Shown here: one piece after another, positions 23,510-32,517 of the stretch
Layout of the letters: each line of letters begins with the position of its first letter
Numbering within the stretch: position 1 is the stretch's first letter
From: Actinocrispum wychmicini
GTDB lineage: Bacteria; Actinomycetota; Actinomycetes; Mycobacteriales; Pseudonocardiaceae
Reading direction: 5' to 3'
Assembly (NCBI RefSeq): GCF_004345645.1
Contig: NZ_SLWS01000016.1
Span: forward strand, 124,001 to 188,000
Length of the DNA stretch: 64,000 bases
Notes under the pieces: model-generated
What the model was told of the DNA's origin: nothing
Seen by the model: only the letters and a program-made list of their open reading frames with translations
The model's database searches: none
Program-made: the position numbers and the translations under genes

Positions 23510-24898
23510 GTGAACTGGACCGTGGACGTGCCCGTGGACACGCTTCCCGAACTGCCCCCGTTGCCGCCTGACTTGCGCAAGGCCCTCGACGAGGCGTTGG
23601 CCCGCCCCGCCGCGCAACAGCCCGAGTGGCCAGACCAGGAAGCCGTGCGCAAGGTGCGTGCGCTCCTGGAGAGTGTGCCGCCGGTCACCGTGCCCGCGGA
23701 GATCGACCGCCTGCACGAGCGACTGGGCGAGGTCGCCAACGGGCAGGCGTTCCTGCTCCAGGGCGGCGACTGCGCCGAGACCTTCGCCGACAACACCGAG
23801 CCGCACATCCGCGGCAACATCCGCACCCTGCTGCAGATGGCCGTGGTGCTCACGTACGGCGCGAGCCTGCCCGTGGTGAAGGTCGGCCGGATCGCCGGCC
23901 AGTACGCCAAGCCCAGGTCCAACGCCACCGACTCGCTCGGCCTGCCGGTGTACCGCGGCGACATCATCAACTCGCTGGTCGCCGAGCCCGAGGCGCGCGT
24001 CCCGGACCCGACCAGGATGATCCGCGCCTACGCCAACGCGGGCGCGGCGATGAACCTGCTCCGGGCGTTGACCGGCGCGGGCATGGCCGGCCTGGCCAAG
24101 GTGCACGACTGGAACAAGGACTTCGTCCGGACCTCGCCCGCGGGGGAGCGGTACGAGGCGTTGGCCGGCGAGATCGACCGCGGCCTGCGGTTCATGGCGG
24201 CCTGTGGTGTGCATGACTACACCCTGGAGCACACCGAGATCTTCGCCAGCCATGAGGCGCTGCTGCTGGACTACGAGCGGTCGCTGCTGCGCCTGGACCA
24301 ATCGGGTGACCAGCCGAAGCTGTACGACCTGTCGTCGCACTTCCTGTGGATCGGCGAGCGCACCCGCCAGCAGGACGGCGCCCACCTGGCGTTCGCCGAG
24401 CTGCTGGCCAACCCGATCGGGCTGAAGATCGGTCCGGGCACCACGCCGGAGCTGGCCGTGGAGTACGTGGAACGGCTCGACCCGCACAACAAGCCGGGCC
24501 GGCTGACCCTGATCAGCCGGATGGGCAACCACAAGGTCCGGGACGTGCTGCCGGGCATCGTGGAGAAGGTCGAGGCGTCCGGCCACAAGGTGATCTGGCA
24601 GTGCGACCCGATGCACGGCAACACGCACGAGTCGTCCACCGGCTACAAGACCCGCCACTTCGACCGGATCGTCGACGAGGTGCAGGGCTTCTTCGAGGTG
24701 CACCGCCGGCTGGGCACGCACCCCGGCGGCATCCACGTCGAGCTGACCGGCGAGGACGTCACCGAGTGCCTCGGCGGCGCCCAGGACATCTCCGACATGG
24801 ACCTGCACGGCCGGTACGAGACCGCCTGCGACCCGCGCCTGAACACCCAGCAGTCGCTGGAGCTGGCGTTCCTGGTCGCCGAGATGCTCCGCTCCTGA
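23510..24898 (+). CDS. aroG: Type II 3-deoxy-7-phosphoheptulonate (DAHP) synthase
   Basis: 462 residues from GTG 23510, giving VNWTVDVPVD, which matches the MNWTVDIPID start of the 462-residue M. tuberculosis enzyme as I recall it. Metal and substrate residues are intact: GGDCAETF, GRIAGQYAKPRS, LDPHNKPGRLTLISRMGNHKVRD, CDPMHGNTHES and the C-terminal YETACDPRLNTQQSLE. It condenses phosphoenolpyruvate and erythrose 4-phosphate, the first step of the shikimate pathway. The regulatory N-terminal helices are kept, so aromatic amino acid feedback is likely. The location next to pknL matches Rv2178c. A strong hairpin follows. Confidence 0.97.
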   Translation: MNWTVDVPVDTLPELPPLPPDLRKALDEALARPAAQQPEWPDQEAVRKVRALLESVPPVTVPAEIDRLHERLGEVANGQAFLLQGGDCAETFADNTEPHIRGNIRTLLQMAVVLTYGASLPVVKVGRIAGQYAKPRSNATDSLGLPVYRGDIINSLVAEPEARVPDPTRMIRAYANAGAAMNLLRALTGAGMAGLAKVHDWNKDFVRTSPAGERYEALAGEIDRGLRFMAACGVHDYTLEHTEIFASHEALLLDYERSLLRLDQSGDQPKLYDLSSHFLWIGERTRQQDGAHLAFAELLANPIGLKIGPGTTPELAVEYVERLDPHNKPGRLTLISRMGNHKVRDVLPGIVEKVEASGHKVIWQCDPMHGNTHESSTGYKTRHFDRIVDEVQGFFEVHRRLGTHPGGIHVELTGEDVTECLGGAQDISDMDLHGRYETACDPRLNTQQSLELAFLVAEMLRS

Positions 24899-24907
24899 CC
24901 TTGGCCG

Positions 24908-24935
24908 CTCGTGGGTGGCCGGTGCCACCCACGAG
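24908..24935. terminator. Bidirectional hairpin terminator between aroG and pknL
   Basis: CTCGTGGGTGGC (24908-24919) and GCCACCCACGAG (24924-24935) form a perfect 12-bp stem with the tetraloop CGGT. It lies 9 bases after aroG and 2 bases beyond the end of pknL on the other strand, so it can serve both convergent genes. Confidence 0.85.
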
Positions 24936-24937
24936 GG

Positions 24938-26929
24938 TCAGAAGCCGAAGCCGGGGACGACCTGGATGGTCGTGCCCTTGGAGACGCGGTTGCCCGCACC
25001 CGGGTCCTGGAAGACGATCTGCCGGTCGTCCCGGTCCCGGCCGCGGCCACCACCGCCGCCTCCGCCACCGCCGGGGAAGTCGAACCCGCCGACCTTGAGC
25101 TGCAGGCCCAGGCCCTTGAGCAGCTCACGGGCGTCACCGATGCGCATCCCCACCAGTTGGGGCACGTTGACCGCGTTCGACACCAGCAGGGTGACCTTCT
25201 TGTCCTGCGGCGTGTTGCCGGCGGTCGGGTCGGTGGAGATCACCTTCCCGCCGTCGGTCTGCGGGTCGAACGTGGTCTGCACGACGATGTTGGCGTAGCC
25301 GGCCCCGTTCAGCGTCCGCTTGGCGTCGTCCACGGTCTTGCCACGGACGTCCGGCAGCGGCTGCAGCGGCGCGGGCCCCTTGCTGAGGACGATCTCGACC
25401 TTGCCGCCGCTCTGGAGCTGGGTGCCGGGGCTCGGCGTCAGCTGGAGCACGGTGCCCGCGGCGACCCGGTCGTCGTACTGGCCGTCGCCGTCGATCGGGA
25501 CCAGGCCCTGCTCCTTGATCGCCTGCGTGGCCGTGTCCTTGGTGGCGCCGGGCGCGATGTTCGGCACGGTCGGCGGGCCGTCGGACACGGTCAGGGTGAC
25601 CGTGGAGCCCTTCTTGACCTGGCTGCCCGCGGCCGGTTGGCTGCCGATCACCTTGTTCTTCGACACGGTGTCACTGCGCTGCTTCTGCACGTTCGGCTGC
25701 AGGCCGAGATCTTGGACAGCCTGCACCGCGGTGCCGTTGTCCTTGCCGATCACGGTCGGGACCGCGATCAGCTTCTCGCCGCCGAACATGAAGAACCCGA
25801 CCGCGACCAGGCCGCCGATGAACACGACGACGATCGCCCAGATCGGCACCGGGAAACGGCGTTTCCGGCGGGACTGCGGGGGCAGGGTGGTGGGCGGCGA
25901 CGACGGTGGCGGGTCGCGCTGGACCAGCGGACGCGCCATGCCGTCCAGGTCGGACCGCAGCATCGCCCTGGTGCCTTTCGGTCCGGGCCCGCCGACCGTC
26001 ACCGGGTTGCGCGCGGTCAGCGGCCTGACCTGCACGGTGGGGAAGTCCTGCGGGGTGGCCGGCATCGTCTGCTCGCCGTGCCCGGACGACGGGACGGCGA
26101 CCACAGGGCTGCCGGTCGCGGCCCGGACCTGCTCCAGCTCGTGCAGGAAGGCGGCCGCGTCCTGCGGCCGCATCGCCGGGTCCCGTCTGGTCGCCCGTAA
26201 CACCAGTTCGTCGACGGCCGGCGGGATGCCCGGCACGAGCCGGCTCGGCGGGGGCACGTCGTCGTTCACGTGCCGCCAAGCGACCGACAGCGCGGTGTCG
26301 CCGGTGTATGGGGGAACTCCTGTGAGCATCTCGAACAGCAGGATGCCCGCCGAGTACACGTCGCCGCTCGCGGTCGTGGCGCCCGTGGTGACCTGCTCGG
26401 GCGACAGGTACGCGACCGTGCCCAGGATGACGCTGTTGCTGGTGGTTCCCGCGCTGGCCATGGCCTTGACCAGGCCGAAGTCGCCGACCTTGACCGTGCC
26501 CTGCCGGCCGATCAGCACGTTCTCCGGCTTGACGTCCCGGTGCACCAGCCCGGCCTTGTGCGCGGCGGCGAGCGCCGACAGCACCGGCTCGAGCACGCTC
26601 AACGCCAGCGGCACGGTCAGCCGGCCGCGTTCGGTCAGCAGGTCGCGCAGGGTGCCGCCGTCGACCAGTTCCATCACCAGGAACACGTGGTCCCCGTCCA
26701 GGCCCTGGTCGTGCACGGCGATCACGTTCGGGTGATGGAGGCTGGCCGCCGCCCTGGCCTCCCGCTCGAACCTGTCCACGAACGAGCGATCTTCGGCGAA
26801 CCGCTGGTCCATCACCTTGATGGCCACCGGCCGTTCCAGCCGCATGTCCATGCCTCGGTAGACGGCCGACATGCCGCCACGGGCAAGCGGCGCGTCTACC
26901 CGGTAACGCTGCTCAAGCAACGTCGCCAT
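24938..26929 (-). CDS. pknL: Ser/Thr protein kinase with PASTA domains (PknL-like)
   Basis: About 663 residues from ATG 26929. The kinase domain (residues 1-275) has GGMSAVYRG, the VAIKVM lysine, catalytic HRDVKPENVL, DFGLVKA and the APE-like SPEQVT region. A Pro/Arg-rich linker leads to one transmembrane helix (IWAIVVVFIGGLVAVGFFMFGG). The outer part holds four or five PASTA repeats (VPTVIGKDNGTAVQAVQDLGL, VPNIAPGATKDTATQAIKEQGL and more). A Gly-rich GGGGGGGGGRGRDRDD insert lies in the last repeat. PASTA domains sense muropeptides or lipid II. The mycobacterial orthologue (Rv2176) lacks PASTA repeats, a clear difference. It is divergent from the Rv2175c-like gene. Confidence 0.93.
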   Translation of the reverse strand: MATLLEQRYRVDAPLARGGMSAVYRGMDMRLERPVAIKVMDQRFAEDRSFVDRFEREARAAASLHHPNVIAVHDQGLDGDHVFLVMELVDGGTLRDLLTERGRLTVPLALSVLEPVLSALAAAHKAGLVHRDVKPENVLIGRQGTVKVGDFGLVKAMASAGTTSNSVILGTVAYLSPEQVTTGATTASGDVYSAGILLFEMLTGVPPYTGDTALSVAWRHVNDDVPPPSRLVPGIPPAVDELVLRATRRDPAMRPQDAAAFLHELEQVRAATGSPVVAVPSSGHGEQTMPATPQDFPTVQVRPLTARNPVTVGGPGPKGTRAMLRSDLDGMARPLVQRDPPPSSPPTTLPPQSRRKRRFPVPIWAIVVVFIGGLVAVGFFMFGGEKLIAVPTVIGKDNGTAVQAVQDLGLQPNVQKQRSDTVSKNKVIGSQPAAGSQVKKGSTVTLTVSDGPPTVPNIAPGATKDTATQAIKEQGLVPIDGDGQYDDRVAAGTVLQLTPSPGTQLQSGGKVEIVLSKGPAPLQPLPDVRGKTVDDAKRTLNGAGYANIVVQTTFDPQTDGGKVISTDPTAGNTPQDKKVTLLVSNAVNVPQLVGMRIGDARELLKGLGLQLKVGGFDFPGGGGGGGGGRGRDRDDRQIVFQDPGAGNRVSKGTTIQVVPGFGF

Positions 26930-27005
26930 CTGAAGCCCGCCCTTCTCCGCCACGATGGGATCGTACGGTTTTCGTCGCCGCCGGTGTGGCCGCCCTGCCT
27001 CATTT

Positions 27006-27019
27006 GTCATACGTGTGAC
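27006..27019. promoter_or_regulatory. Dyad in the pknL / Rv2175c-like divergent promoter region
   Basis: GTCATACGTGTGAC is a 14-bp palindrome with one mismatched pair, 21 bases before the GTG of the DNA-binding protein gene. It could be the site bound by that protein or by another regulator. No binding data can be drawn from sequence. Confidence 0.35.
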
Positions 27020-27039
27020 GTGTGGCATCGTGTTCAGTT

Positions 27040-27408
27040 GTGAGTGCGATTCCCATTGCTGACGATGTGCTCGACCCAGCGGTGGAGGTGTTGACCTTGC
27101 GCGACGTCGCCGACCGGTTGGACCGGTCGGTGAGCCGGGTGCAGCAGGCCCTTCGGGACGGTCAGCTGCTCGCCGTGCGCAGGAAGGGCGAGCTGCTGGT
27201 CCCGGCCATGTTCCTGACCGACGAGAACGAGGTGGTCAAGGGCCTGACCGGCACCATCACGGTGCTCGTCGACTCGGGTTACTCGCCGAGCGAGATCCTG
27301 CGGTGGCTGTTCACCTCGGACGACTCGCTGCCGGGTACCCCGATCGAGGCGTTGCGCGGTGACCGCGGCCGGGAGGTCAAACGCCGGGCCCAGGCCTTGG
27401 CGTTCTGA
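27040..27408 (+). CDS. Rv2175c-like DNA-binding protein (PknL substrate homologue)
   Basis: 122 residues from GTG 27040, chosen because VSAIPIADDVLDP aligns with the start of Rv2175c as I recall it; GTG 27022 is also possible. Residues 17-60 form a winged HTH (TLRDVADRLDRSVSRVQQALRDGQLLAVRRKGE). The C-terminal half, with VLVDSGYSPSEILRWLFT and RREVKRRAQALAF-type helix, is the family-specific domain. In M. tuberculosis the protein is phosphorylated by PknL, which lowers DNA binding. The divergent pairing is preserved here. The 3' end overlaps the phytoene synthase gene by 130 bases on the opposite strand. Confidence 0.9.
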   Translation: MSAIPIADDVLDPAVEVLTLRDVADRLDRSVSRVQQALRDGQLLAVRRKGELLVPAMFLTDENEVVKGLTGTITVLVDSGYSPSEILRWLFTSDDSLPGTPIEALRGDRGREVKRRAQALAF

Positions 27409-28295
27409 CCGGCCGCACGGGTGACGCCGGGCAGCGCGACCCACAGCCGCTGCCCGGTGGGAACCACCGCGCGCCTGTTGAGCACCGAGTAGTCCGCGTC
27501 GACGATGCGGTCCAGAATCCCGCGGTACAGGGTCGCCGCGGTGCTGACGCACGGCCGTGACTCGGGCCGCAGCAGCGCGATCCCCGGTTCCGCGCGCCGG
27601 TAGACCGCGTATGTGTGCGCGACGAGGTGCGCCAGGGCTTTGCGGACGTTCGGGTCGGGTTTGCCGGTGCGGTGCGCCCAGCGCAGCCTGGCCCGGTCGA
27701 CCCCGAACGCGTTGAGTTCGGCCATCGGCAGGTAGATCCGGCCGCGGTCGAGATCCTCGCCGACGTCCCGGAGGAAGTTCGTGAGCTGGAACGCCTCGCC
27801 CAGCGCGGCGGCGTACGGCTCGGCTTCCGCGCGCGGCCCGGCCGTGCCGAGGACCGGCAGCATCTGCAGGCCGATCACACCGGCAGAGCCGTGCATGTAC
27901 GTGGCCAGGTCCTCGAATGTGGCGTACTCGGTGACGTGCAGGTCCATCCGCATGGACGCCAGGAAGTCGGCGAACAGGGCCTGGTCGATGCCGTAGCGCG
28001 CGACTGTGTCGCGGAGCGCGCGCAGCACCGGGTGGCCGTCGCTCCACATGGTTCGTTCCAGAGTGAACAGCTCAGCGGCCTGCTGCGACTTCGGCAGCGT
28101 GCCGTCGACGATGTCGTCGGTCAGGCGCGCGAAGCCGTAGAGGGCGTGCACCGCTGGTCGGTCCGCGATCGGCAGCAGGCGCGTGGCCAGGAAGTACGTC
28201 CGGCCGTGGCTGGCGTTGATCTGCCGGCTGGCGGTGTACGCCGCCCGCAGGTCCGGGTCGGTGATCCCAGCGGCGTCCAACTCACGCGTGCTCAC
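27279..28295 (-). CDS. crtB: Phytoene/squalene synthase family protein
   Basis: About 338 residues from GTG 28295 (VSTRELDAAGITDP). The two Asp-rich motifs of head-to-head prenyl synthases are present: LTDDIVDG (residues 60-67) and NFLRDVGEDLDRGRIYLP. FLATRLLP and YMHGSAGVIG also fit the family. With GGPP from the upstream synthase, the product would be phytoene, the first C40 carotenoid. The last 40 or so residues (AKAWARRLTSRPRSPRNASIG onward) lie antisense to the Rv2175c-like gene. They look like a read-through extension rather than family sequence. The gene overlaps the mannosyltransferase gene by 14 bases. Confidence 0.9.
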   Translation of the reverse strand: MSTRELDAAGITDPDLRAAYTASRQINASHGRTYFLATRLLPIADRPAVHALYGFARLTDDIVDGTLPKSQQAAELFTLERTMWSDGHPVLRALRDTVARYGIDQALFADFLASMRMDLHVTEYATFEDLATYMHGSAGVIGLQMLPVLGTAGPRAEAEPYAAALGEAFQLTNFLRDVGEDLDRGRIYLPMAELNAFGVDRARLRWAHRTGKPDPNVRKALAHLVAHTYAVYRRAEPGIALLRPESRPCVSTAATLYRGILDRIVDADYSVLNRRAVVPTGQRLWVALPGVTRAAGQNAKAWARRLTSRPRSPRNASIGVPGSESSEVNSHRRISLGE

Positions 28296-29556
28296 GGTGC
28301 ACCCCATATCCGACGCCGACCGCCGCCAACGCGGTCAGCAGCACGTACCACCAGTTGTACAGCCCGGTGTCGCCGAGCGGATAGTTGATGAGCACGAGCC
28401 ACACCGAAGCACCCACGACGATCGCGGGCCGGAACCGGAATCCGGCGGCCAGCACCAGCGGCCACGTGAAGTACCAAGGCATGGTCACGGCGGACAGCAG
28501 GACGGTCGCGAGCAACGCCCAGGCGGCCCCCGCGACGGCTTTCCCGCCGCCTTCCCGGGACCACCACCACAGCCACCCGACGATGCCCGCCAGCATCGTC
28601 CACCCGACGATCCGCGCGGCCGGAATCACGCCGAACAGCTGGCCGATCCCGGTGGGCAGCGACAGCCAGTGCGTCAGCAGCGAGTTGCCGCCCAGCGCCT
28701 TGAGCCACCCCAGGTCCACCCCGGCGGCCAGCGTGCACGCCGCGAACACGCCCACCACGAGCACAGTGCCGACCCCAGCGGCGGTGACGAAGCCGCGTCG
28801 ACGTAAGTGCGCGACCCATATCCACACCAGGAACGGCAACGCGATCGCCGCGGTCACCTTGATCGCCACCGCGAACGCCACCGCGACGATCCCCGGCACG
28901 TGCTTTCCGTCCAGCACCAGCAACGTCCCCGCGGCGAGCAACGCGACCATGATCAGGTCGTTGTGCGGTCCGCCGACGAGGTGCACGAGCACCAACGGGT
29001 TGGCCGCGCCCAGCCACAAGGCGTTCGACCCGCCGAGGTGCCGCTCCAAGCCGGGCAGCGTGGCGCACAGCAGCACGAGACCGCTCGCCATCAGGACTTT
29101 CGTCACGAGCGCCGCGATGACCACGTGCTCGCCCGTCACCGCGACAACGCTCTTCATCAGCAGGATGAACAACGGTCCGTACGGCGACGGCGTGTCGATC
29201 CAGATCCCACTGACCTTCGCGGTGAGCGGGCCGGCCAACCCGGACGGGCCGACGGTGTACGGGTCGAGCCCGGCGTGCGCGATCGCGCCCTGCGCCACGT
29301 AGATGTACAGGTCCTGGCTGAGCACCGGCGGGCACACCACGAGCGGCACCGCCCACACGCCGATGGCGACCAGCAACTGCTTGCGGGTGGCCGACCGCAG
29401 CCCCAGCCAGCCCCAGACGATCAGGGCCACACCGAGGTAGAACACGATCCGGTTGCCGGACAGGAACATGGCGGTGGCGATCAGCGCGGACCCGACGAGA
29501 CCACGGCCGAGGACGAAGCCGTAACGGGTGGACACGGGCGCTGCGATCGCTGACAT
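28282..29556 (-). CDS. mptA: Polyprenol-phosphomannose-dependent alpha-(1-6)-mannosyltransferase (MptA-like)
   Basis: A 424-residue polytopic membrane protein with about 11-12 hydrophobic helices (GT-C fold). An early loop carries the acidic-aromatic SQDLYIYVAQGAIAHAGLDPYTVGP, with the catalytic Asp of the GT-C type. GPHNDLIMVALL and a terminal MPWYFTWPL also fit the actinobacterial MptA/MptB family. These enzymes extend the lipomannan backbone with mannose from polyprenyl-phosphomannose on the outer membrane face. The location next to the polyprenyl synthase matches Rv2174-Rv2173. It is placed in an operon with carotenoid genes here. Confidence 0.88.
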   Translation of the reverse strand: MSAIAAPVSTRYGFVLGRGLVGSALIATAMFLSGNRIVFYLGVALIVWGWLGLRSATRKQLLVAIGVWAVPLVVCPPVLSQDLYIYVAQGAIAHAGLDPYTVGPSGLAGPLTAKVSGIWIDTPSPYGPLFILLMKSVVAVTGEHVVIAALVTKVLMASGLVLLCATLPGLERHLGGSNALWLGAANPLVLVHLVGGPHNDLIMVALLAAGTLLVLDGKHVPGIVAVAFAVAIKVTAAIALPFLVWIWVAHLRRRGFVTAAGVGTVLVVGVFAACTLAAGVDLGWLKALGGNSLLTHWLSLPTGIGQLFGVIPAARIVGWTMLAGIVGWLWWWSREGGGKAVAGAAWALLATVLLSAVTMPWYFTWPLVLAAGFRFRPAIVVGASVWLVLINYPLGDTGLYNWWYVLLTALAAVGVGYGVHREHA

Positions 29557-29574
29557 CGTGCGTCATCCTCGCAG

Positions 29575-29596
29575 TTCGCCGCCGCCCCTCGGCGAA
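29575..29596 (-). terminator. Hairpin between lipoprotein gene and mptA
   Basis: TTCGCCG (29575-29581) and CGGCGAA (29590-29596) can form a 7-bp stem with an 8-base loop in the 45-bp gap between the lipoprotein stop and the mptA start. It may attenuate the operon or stabilise processed mRNA. No T-run follows. Confidence 0.35.
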
Positions 29597-29601
29597 GCGG
29601 G

Positions 29602-30984
29602 TTACGGGTGGGCGCAGCCGACCCACTGGCCGGGCGGGCACGTGCCGGTGCGGCCGCGATAGGCGTCGATCAGCTGGCGGGCCAGGGCCTGGGCCGCGGC
29701 CGGGTCGCCGGTGGCGGCGACCTCGTCGACCGCGCACTCGTACCGGGTGTCGGTGAGGCAGTACGTCAGCTGGCCCTCGGCGGTCTGGCGCCACGACGGC
29801 CCGCTGGCCACGGCGTACTTCCAGATCTGCGGGTCGTTCGTGCCCGCCTTGCCGTGTACAACGTACACATGCTCGTCCCCGTGCGGCGTGGCCACCGGCG
29901 TCGCCGCCGAGACCGCCAGGCCGCGCAGCTTCGCCGGGTCCGGCGGCTCGGTCAGCGCCATGGCCGTCCATTCCGCGCCGTACGGGTGCTGACCGGCCAC
30001 GGACTGGGCGCGCCGGTAGAACTTCGCCCACTCCGCTGAGGCCAGGGTGCACCTGGCAGTGCCTTGCTGGCCGGGGGCGAGCGGCCCGGTGCGGCTGTCG
30101 CACGACCCGATCGTCGCGCCTTCCCCGGTCCAGGTCGCCCGGATGGCGACCCGTGCCGGCAGCTGGCCGCCGTTGGACAGGTCGACGACGATCGCGCAGC
30201 TGCTCGCCCCGCAGTCCTCGAAGTGGTACGCGCCCTGCTTGACGGTCAGGAACGGGTCGTACCCGTCGGCCAGTTCGGTCGAGCGGGCCGCCAGGTCGGT
30301 GTAGATCGCGGCCATGTCCGTGGTCGCGTCGGTGATGGTGAAGGCGAGGTCGTGCACCCTGGTCGGGTCGGTCTGGCCGGCCTTGGTCAGGTCGAACCGG
30401 ACGATCCCGTGCGGCGGCTTCGCGGCCAGGTAGATCTCACCGAGGTCGGTCGGCACGTCGATGACGTCGGTGCCGGCGATCTGCGCCTTCGGGGCGGTGT
30501 CCGGGGCCCGGTCGCCGTCGGTCGGCTTGCCGAACAGCGTCGGCAGCGTCTCGGTGTCGAAGATCCGTTCCACGTCCACCCCGAGCAGCACCCCGGGCGC
30601 CCTGACCCAGTGGTCGGCCACGGTCGGCGCGGTCGAGTCCGGCACGCCGGACAGCTTCAGCCAGAAGTCCAAGCCGGCCTTGAGGTACAGGGTGTGGTCG
30701 ACGACCAGGACCGACGCCGGCAGGCCGTTGACGGTCAGCGACCCGCTGGACTCGCCCGCCTTGGTCGCGGTGATGTCCATGGTGACCTTGTCACCGGCCG
30801 GCGCGGTCAGCGATCCGTTGTAGTGCACCGCACCCGCTGCTTTGAGGTCCACAATGGACTGGTCAAGGGCGGCGCCGGTGGTCGGCCGCGGCACGGACAC
30901 CCGCGGGGGATCACCGGACGTTTCCCCGGTGCAGCCGGCACAGAGCAGCAGAACCACCCCCAAGGTGCCCCATCGCCGCCGCAT
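29602..30984 (-). CDS. Putative lipoprotein of unknown function
   Basis: 460 residues from ATG 30984, chosen over an upstream TTG because it gives a clean lipoprotein signal (MRRRWGTLGVVLLLCAGC, lipobox LCAGC). The mature part has an LppX/LprG-like look in its first 230 residues (DQSIVDLKAAGAVHYNGSLTAPAGD, VVDHTLYLKAGLDFWLKL). A second domain of beta strands with paired cysteines (EDCGASSCAIVV, SCDSRTGPL..GTARC) follows, and a tail with further Cys pairs (YCLTDTRYEC, CPPGQWVGC). LppX/LprG folds carry lipids across the cell envelope. That link fits the mannolipid genes beside it but is only a pattern-level guess. Confidence 0.8.
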   Translation of the reverse strand: MRRRWGTLGVVLLLCAGCTGETSGDPPRVSVPRPTTGAALDQSIVDLKAAGAVHYNGSLTAPAGDKVTMDITATKAGESSGSLTVNGLPASVLVVDHTLYLKAGLDFWLKLSGVPDSTAPTVADHWVRAPGVLLGVDVERIFDTETLPTLFGKPTDGDRAPDTAPKAQIAGTDVIDVPTDLGEIYLAAKPPHGIVRFDLTKAGQTDPTRVHDLAFTITDATTDMAAIYTDLAARSTELADGYDPFLTVKQGAYHFEDCGASSCAIVVDLSNGGQLPARVAIRATWTGEGATIGSCDSRTGPLAPGQQGTARCTLASAEWAKFYRRAQSVAGQHPYGAEWTAMALTEPPDPAKLRGLAVSAATPVATPHGDEHVYVVHGKAGTNDPQIWKYAVASGPSWRQTAEGQLTYCLTDTRYECAVDEVAATGDPAAAQALARQLIDAYRGRTGTCPPGQWVGCAHP

Positions 30985-31057
30985 TCGCCGCCCCGGTCCC
31001 GCCGATTCCAGTGGACCCACAGTCTCCCGGCCGACCTGCGTCGTCAAGTCCGCGCGG

Positions 31058-32491
31058 TCAACCTGTGACCCGCTGAGCGGCCAGTTTGCCGGAGATCACC
31101 ACCGGCGGGATGCCCACGCCGGGGGTGGTGCCGCAGCCGGCGAGGACGGCGTTTTCCAAGCCGGACACCAGGTTCCGCGGCCGGAACGGACCGGTCTGGC
31201 GGAACGTGTGCGACAACGAGAACGGTGTCCCGGCACCCAGGCCCTGCGCCTCCCAGTCGGCCGGCGTGACCAGCGCCGAGACCTCGATCGAGTCACCCAG
31301 TCCGGTCAGGCCCCGCTGCTCGAGCACGCGCACCAGTTCGTCGCGGTAGGCCGGCCCGACCCGGGGCCAGTCGATCCGGGCGGTGCGCAGGTTCGGGCAC
31401 GGCGCCAGCACCTGCACGATCGACCGGCCGTCCGGCGCCATCCCGGGGTCGGCCGCGGTCGGCTGGGTGACCAGCAGCGACGGGTCGCTCATCAGGCGGC
31501 CGCGCCGGGTGATCTCGTGGAACGTCCGGTCCCACGCTTCGCCGAAGAACAGCGTGTGGTGGTCCAGCAGCGGCCACGTCCGGTTCACGCCCGCGTGCAG
31601 CACGACCGCCGACGGCGACCAGTGCAGCGGAACGGCTCGGCGCGCCGGCATGCCCAACAGCCGGCGGCTGACCGGCAGGTCGGGTGTCAGAACCACGGCG
31701 TCGCAAGGGATCCGCTCACCTGTCGTGGTCCGTACGGCGTTGACGCGGGAGCCCACGCGTTCCAGCCAGGCGGCGCCGCACGAGTACGAAATCCTTGCCC
31801 CAGCGGCGGAAGCGGCGTCAGCCATGGCCGCGGCGACAGAACCCACGCCACCACGCGGAAACCACACGCCCGCGATCGTGTCCATATACGCGATCACGGC
31901 GTAGGCCGCCAACGCGCGCTGCGGCGGCACACCCGCGTACAGGGATTGGAACGAGAACAGCCGTCGCAGCCGCTCGTCCGACAGGTACTTGCCGATGGCC
32001 GGCGCCAACCGGCCGAACCCGCCCAATGCCACCAGGCTGCCCAGTCCCGAGCCGACCAGGTCCAGCGGCGAGTCGAAGTTGGCGCCGATGAACGAGTCCC
32101 GCTCCACTTGGTACAGCCGCGTCAGCCACGCCCGCAGCCGCCGGTAGCCCGCGGCCTCGACCGGGCCGGCCACCCGACGGACCTCGTCCTCCATCGCGGT
32201 CGCGTCCGAGTACACCGAGATCGTGCTGCCGTCGGCGAAATGCGCGCGGTACGCGGGATCCAACGGCAGCAGGTCGATCATGGGCGCGCCGACCGCCGCC
32301 AACGCCTCCTCGATGAGCGACGGCATGGTGAGCACGCTCGCGCCTGAATCGACCGTGTAGTCGCCCATCCGCATCCGGCCGGCACGCCCACCCGGACCGT
32401 CCGCGCTCTCCAGCACGGTCACCTGCCGACCGGCGCCCAGCAGATGCAGCGCGCACGACAACCCGGCCAGTCCCGCGCCGACGACCACCAC
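31058..32491 (-). CDS. crtI: Phytoene desaturase (CrtI-type FAD oxidoreductase)
   Basis: About 477 residues. The N-terminal dinucleotide-binding motif VVVVGAGLAGLSCALHLLGAGRQVTVLE is followed by the CrtI hallmark GGRAGRM and DSGASVLTMPSL. The C-terminal FAD motif is TTPGVGIPPVVISGKLAA. It introduces double bonds into phytoene toward lycopene or neurosporene at the membrane. Start choice is uncertain: GTG 32491 is listed, but it has no ribosome site. A CTG at 32521 has GGAGG five bases upstream and would overlap the stop of the GGPP synthase gene (CTGA). Either way the two genes are coupled in one operon. Confidence 0.9.
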   Translation of the reverse strand: MVVVGAGLAGLSCALHLLGAGRQVTVLESADGPGGRAGRMRMGDYTVDSGASVLTMPSLIEEALAAVGAPMIDLLPLDPAYRAHFADGSTISVYSDATAMEDEVRRVAGPVEAAGYRRLRAWLTRLYQVERDSFIGANFDSPLDLVGSGLGSLVALGGFGRLAPAIGKYLSDERLRRLFSFQSLYAGVPPQRALAAYAVIAYMDTIAGVWFPRGGVGSVAAAMADAASAAGARISYSCGAAWLERVGSRVNAVRTTTGERIPCDAVVLTPDLPVSRRLLGMPARRAVPLHWSPSAVVLHAGVNRTWPLLDHHTLFFGEAWDRTFHEITRRGRLMSDPSLLVTQPTAADPGMAPDGRSIVQVLAPCPNLRTARIDWPRVGPAYRDELVRVLEQRGLTGLGDSIEVSALVTPADWEAQGLGAGTPFSLSHTFRQTGPFRPRNLVSGLENAVLAGCGTTPGVGIPPVVISGKLAAQRVTG

Positions 32492-32517
32492 ATGGTCTGT
32501 GGCGCCGCTTATGGTCT

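Noticed and set aside
18085..24898. Secondary-metabolite cluster (kinase, methyltransferase, type II DAHP synthase)
   Set aside because: No PKS, NRPS, terpene cyclase or tailoring set is present. The DAHP synthase is the housekeeping type in its conserved place.
22448..24928. A single 826-residue minus-strand gene
   Set aside because: Only the part from 23452 down has family similarity. The rest is the antisense shadow of aroG.
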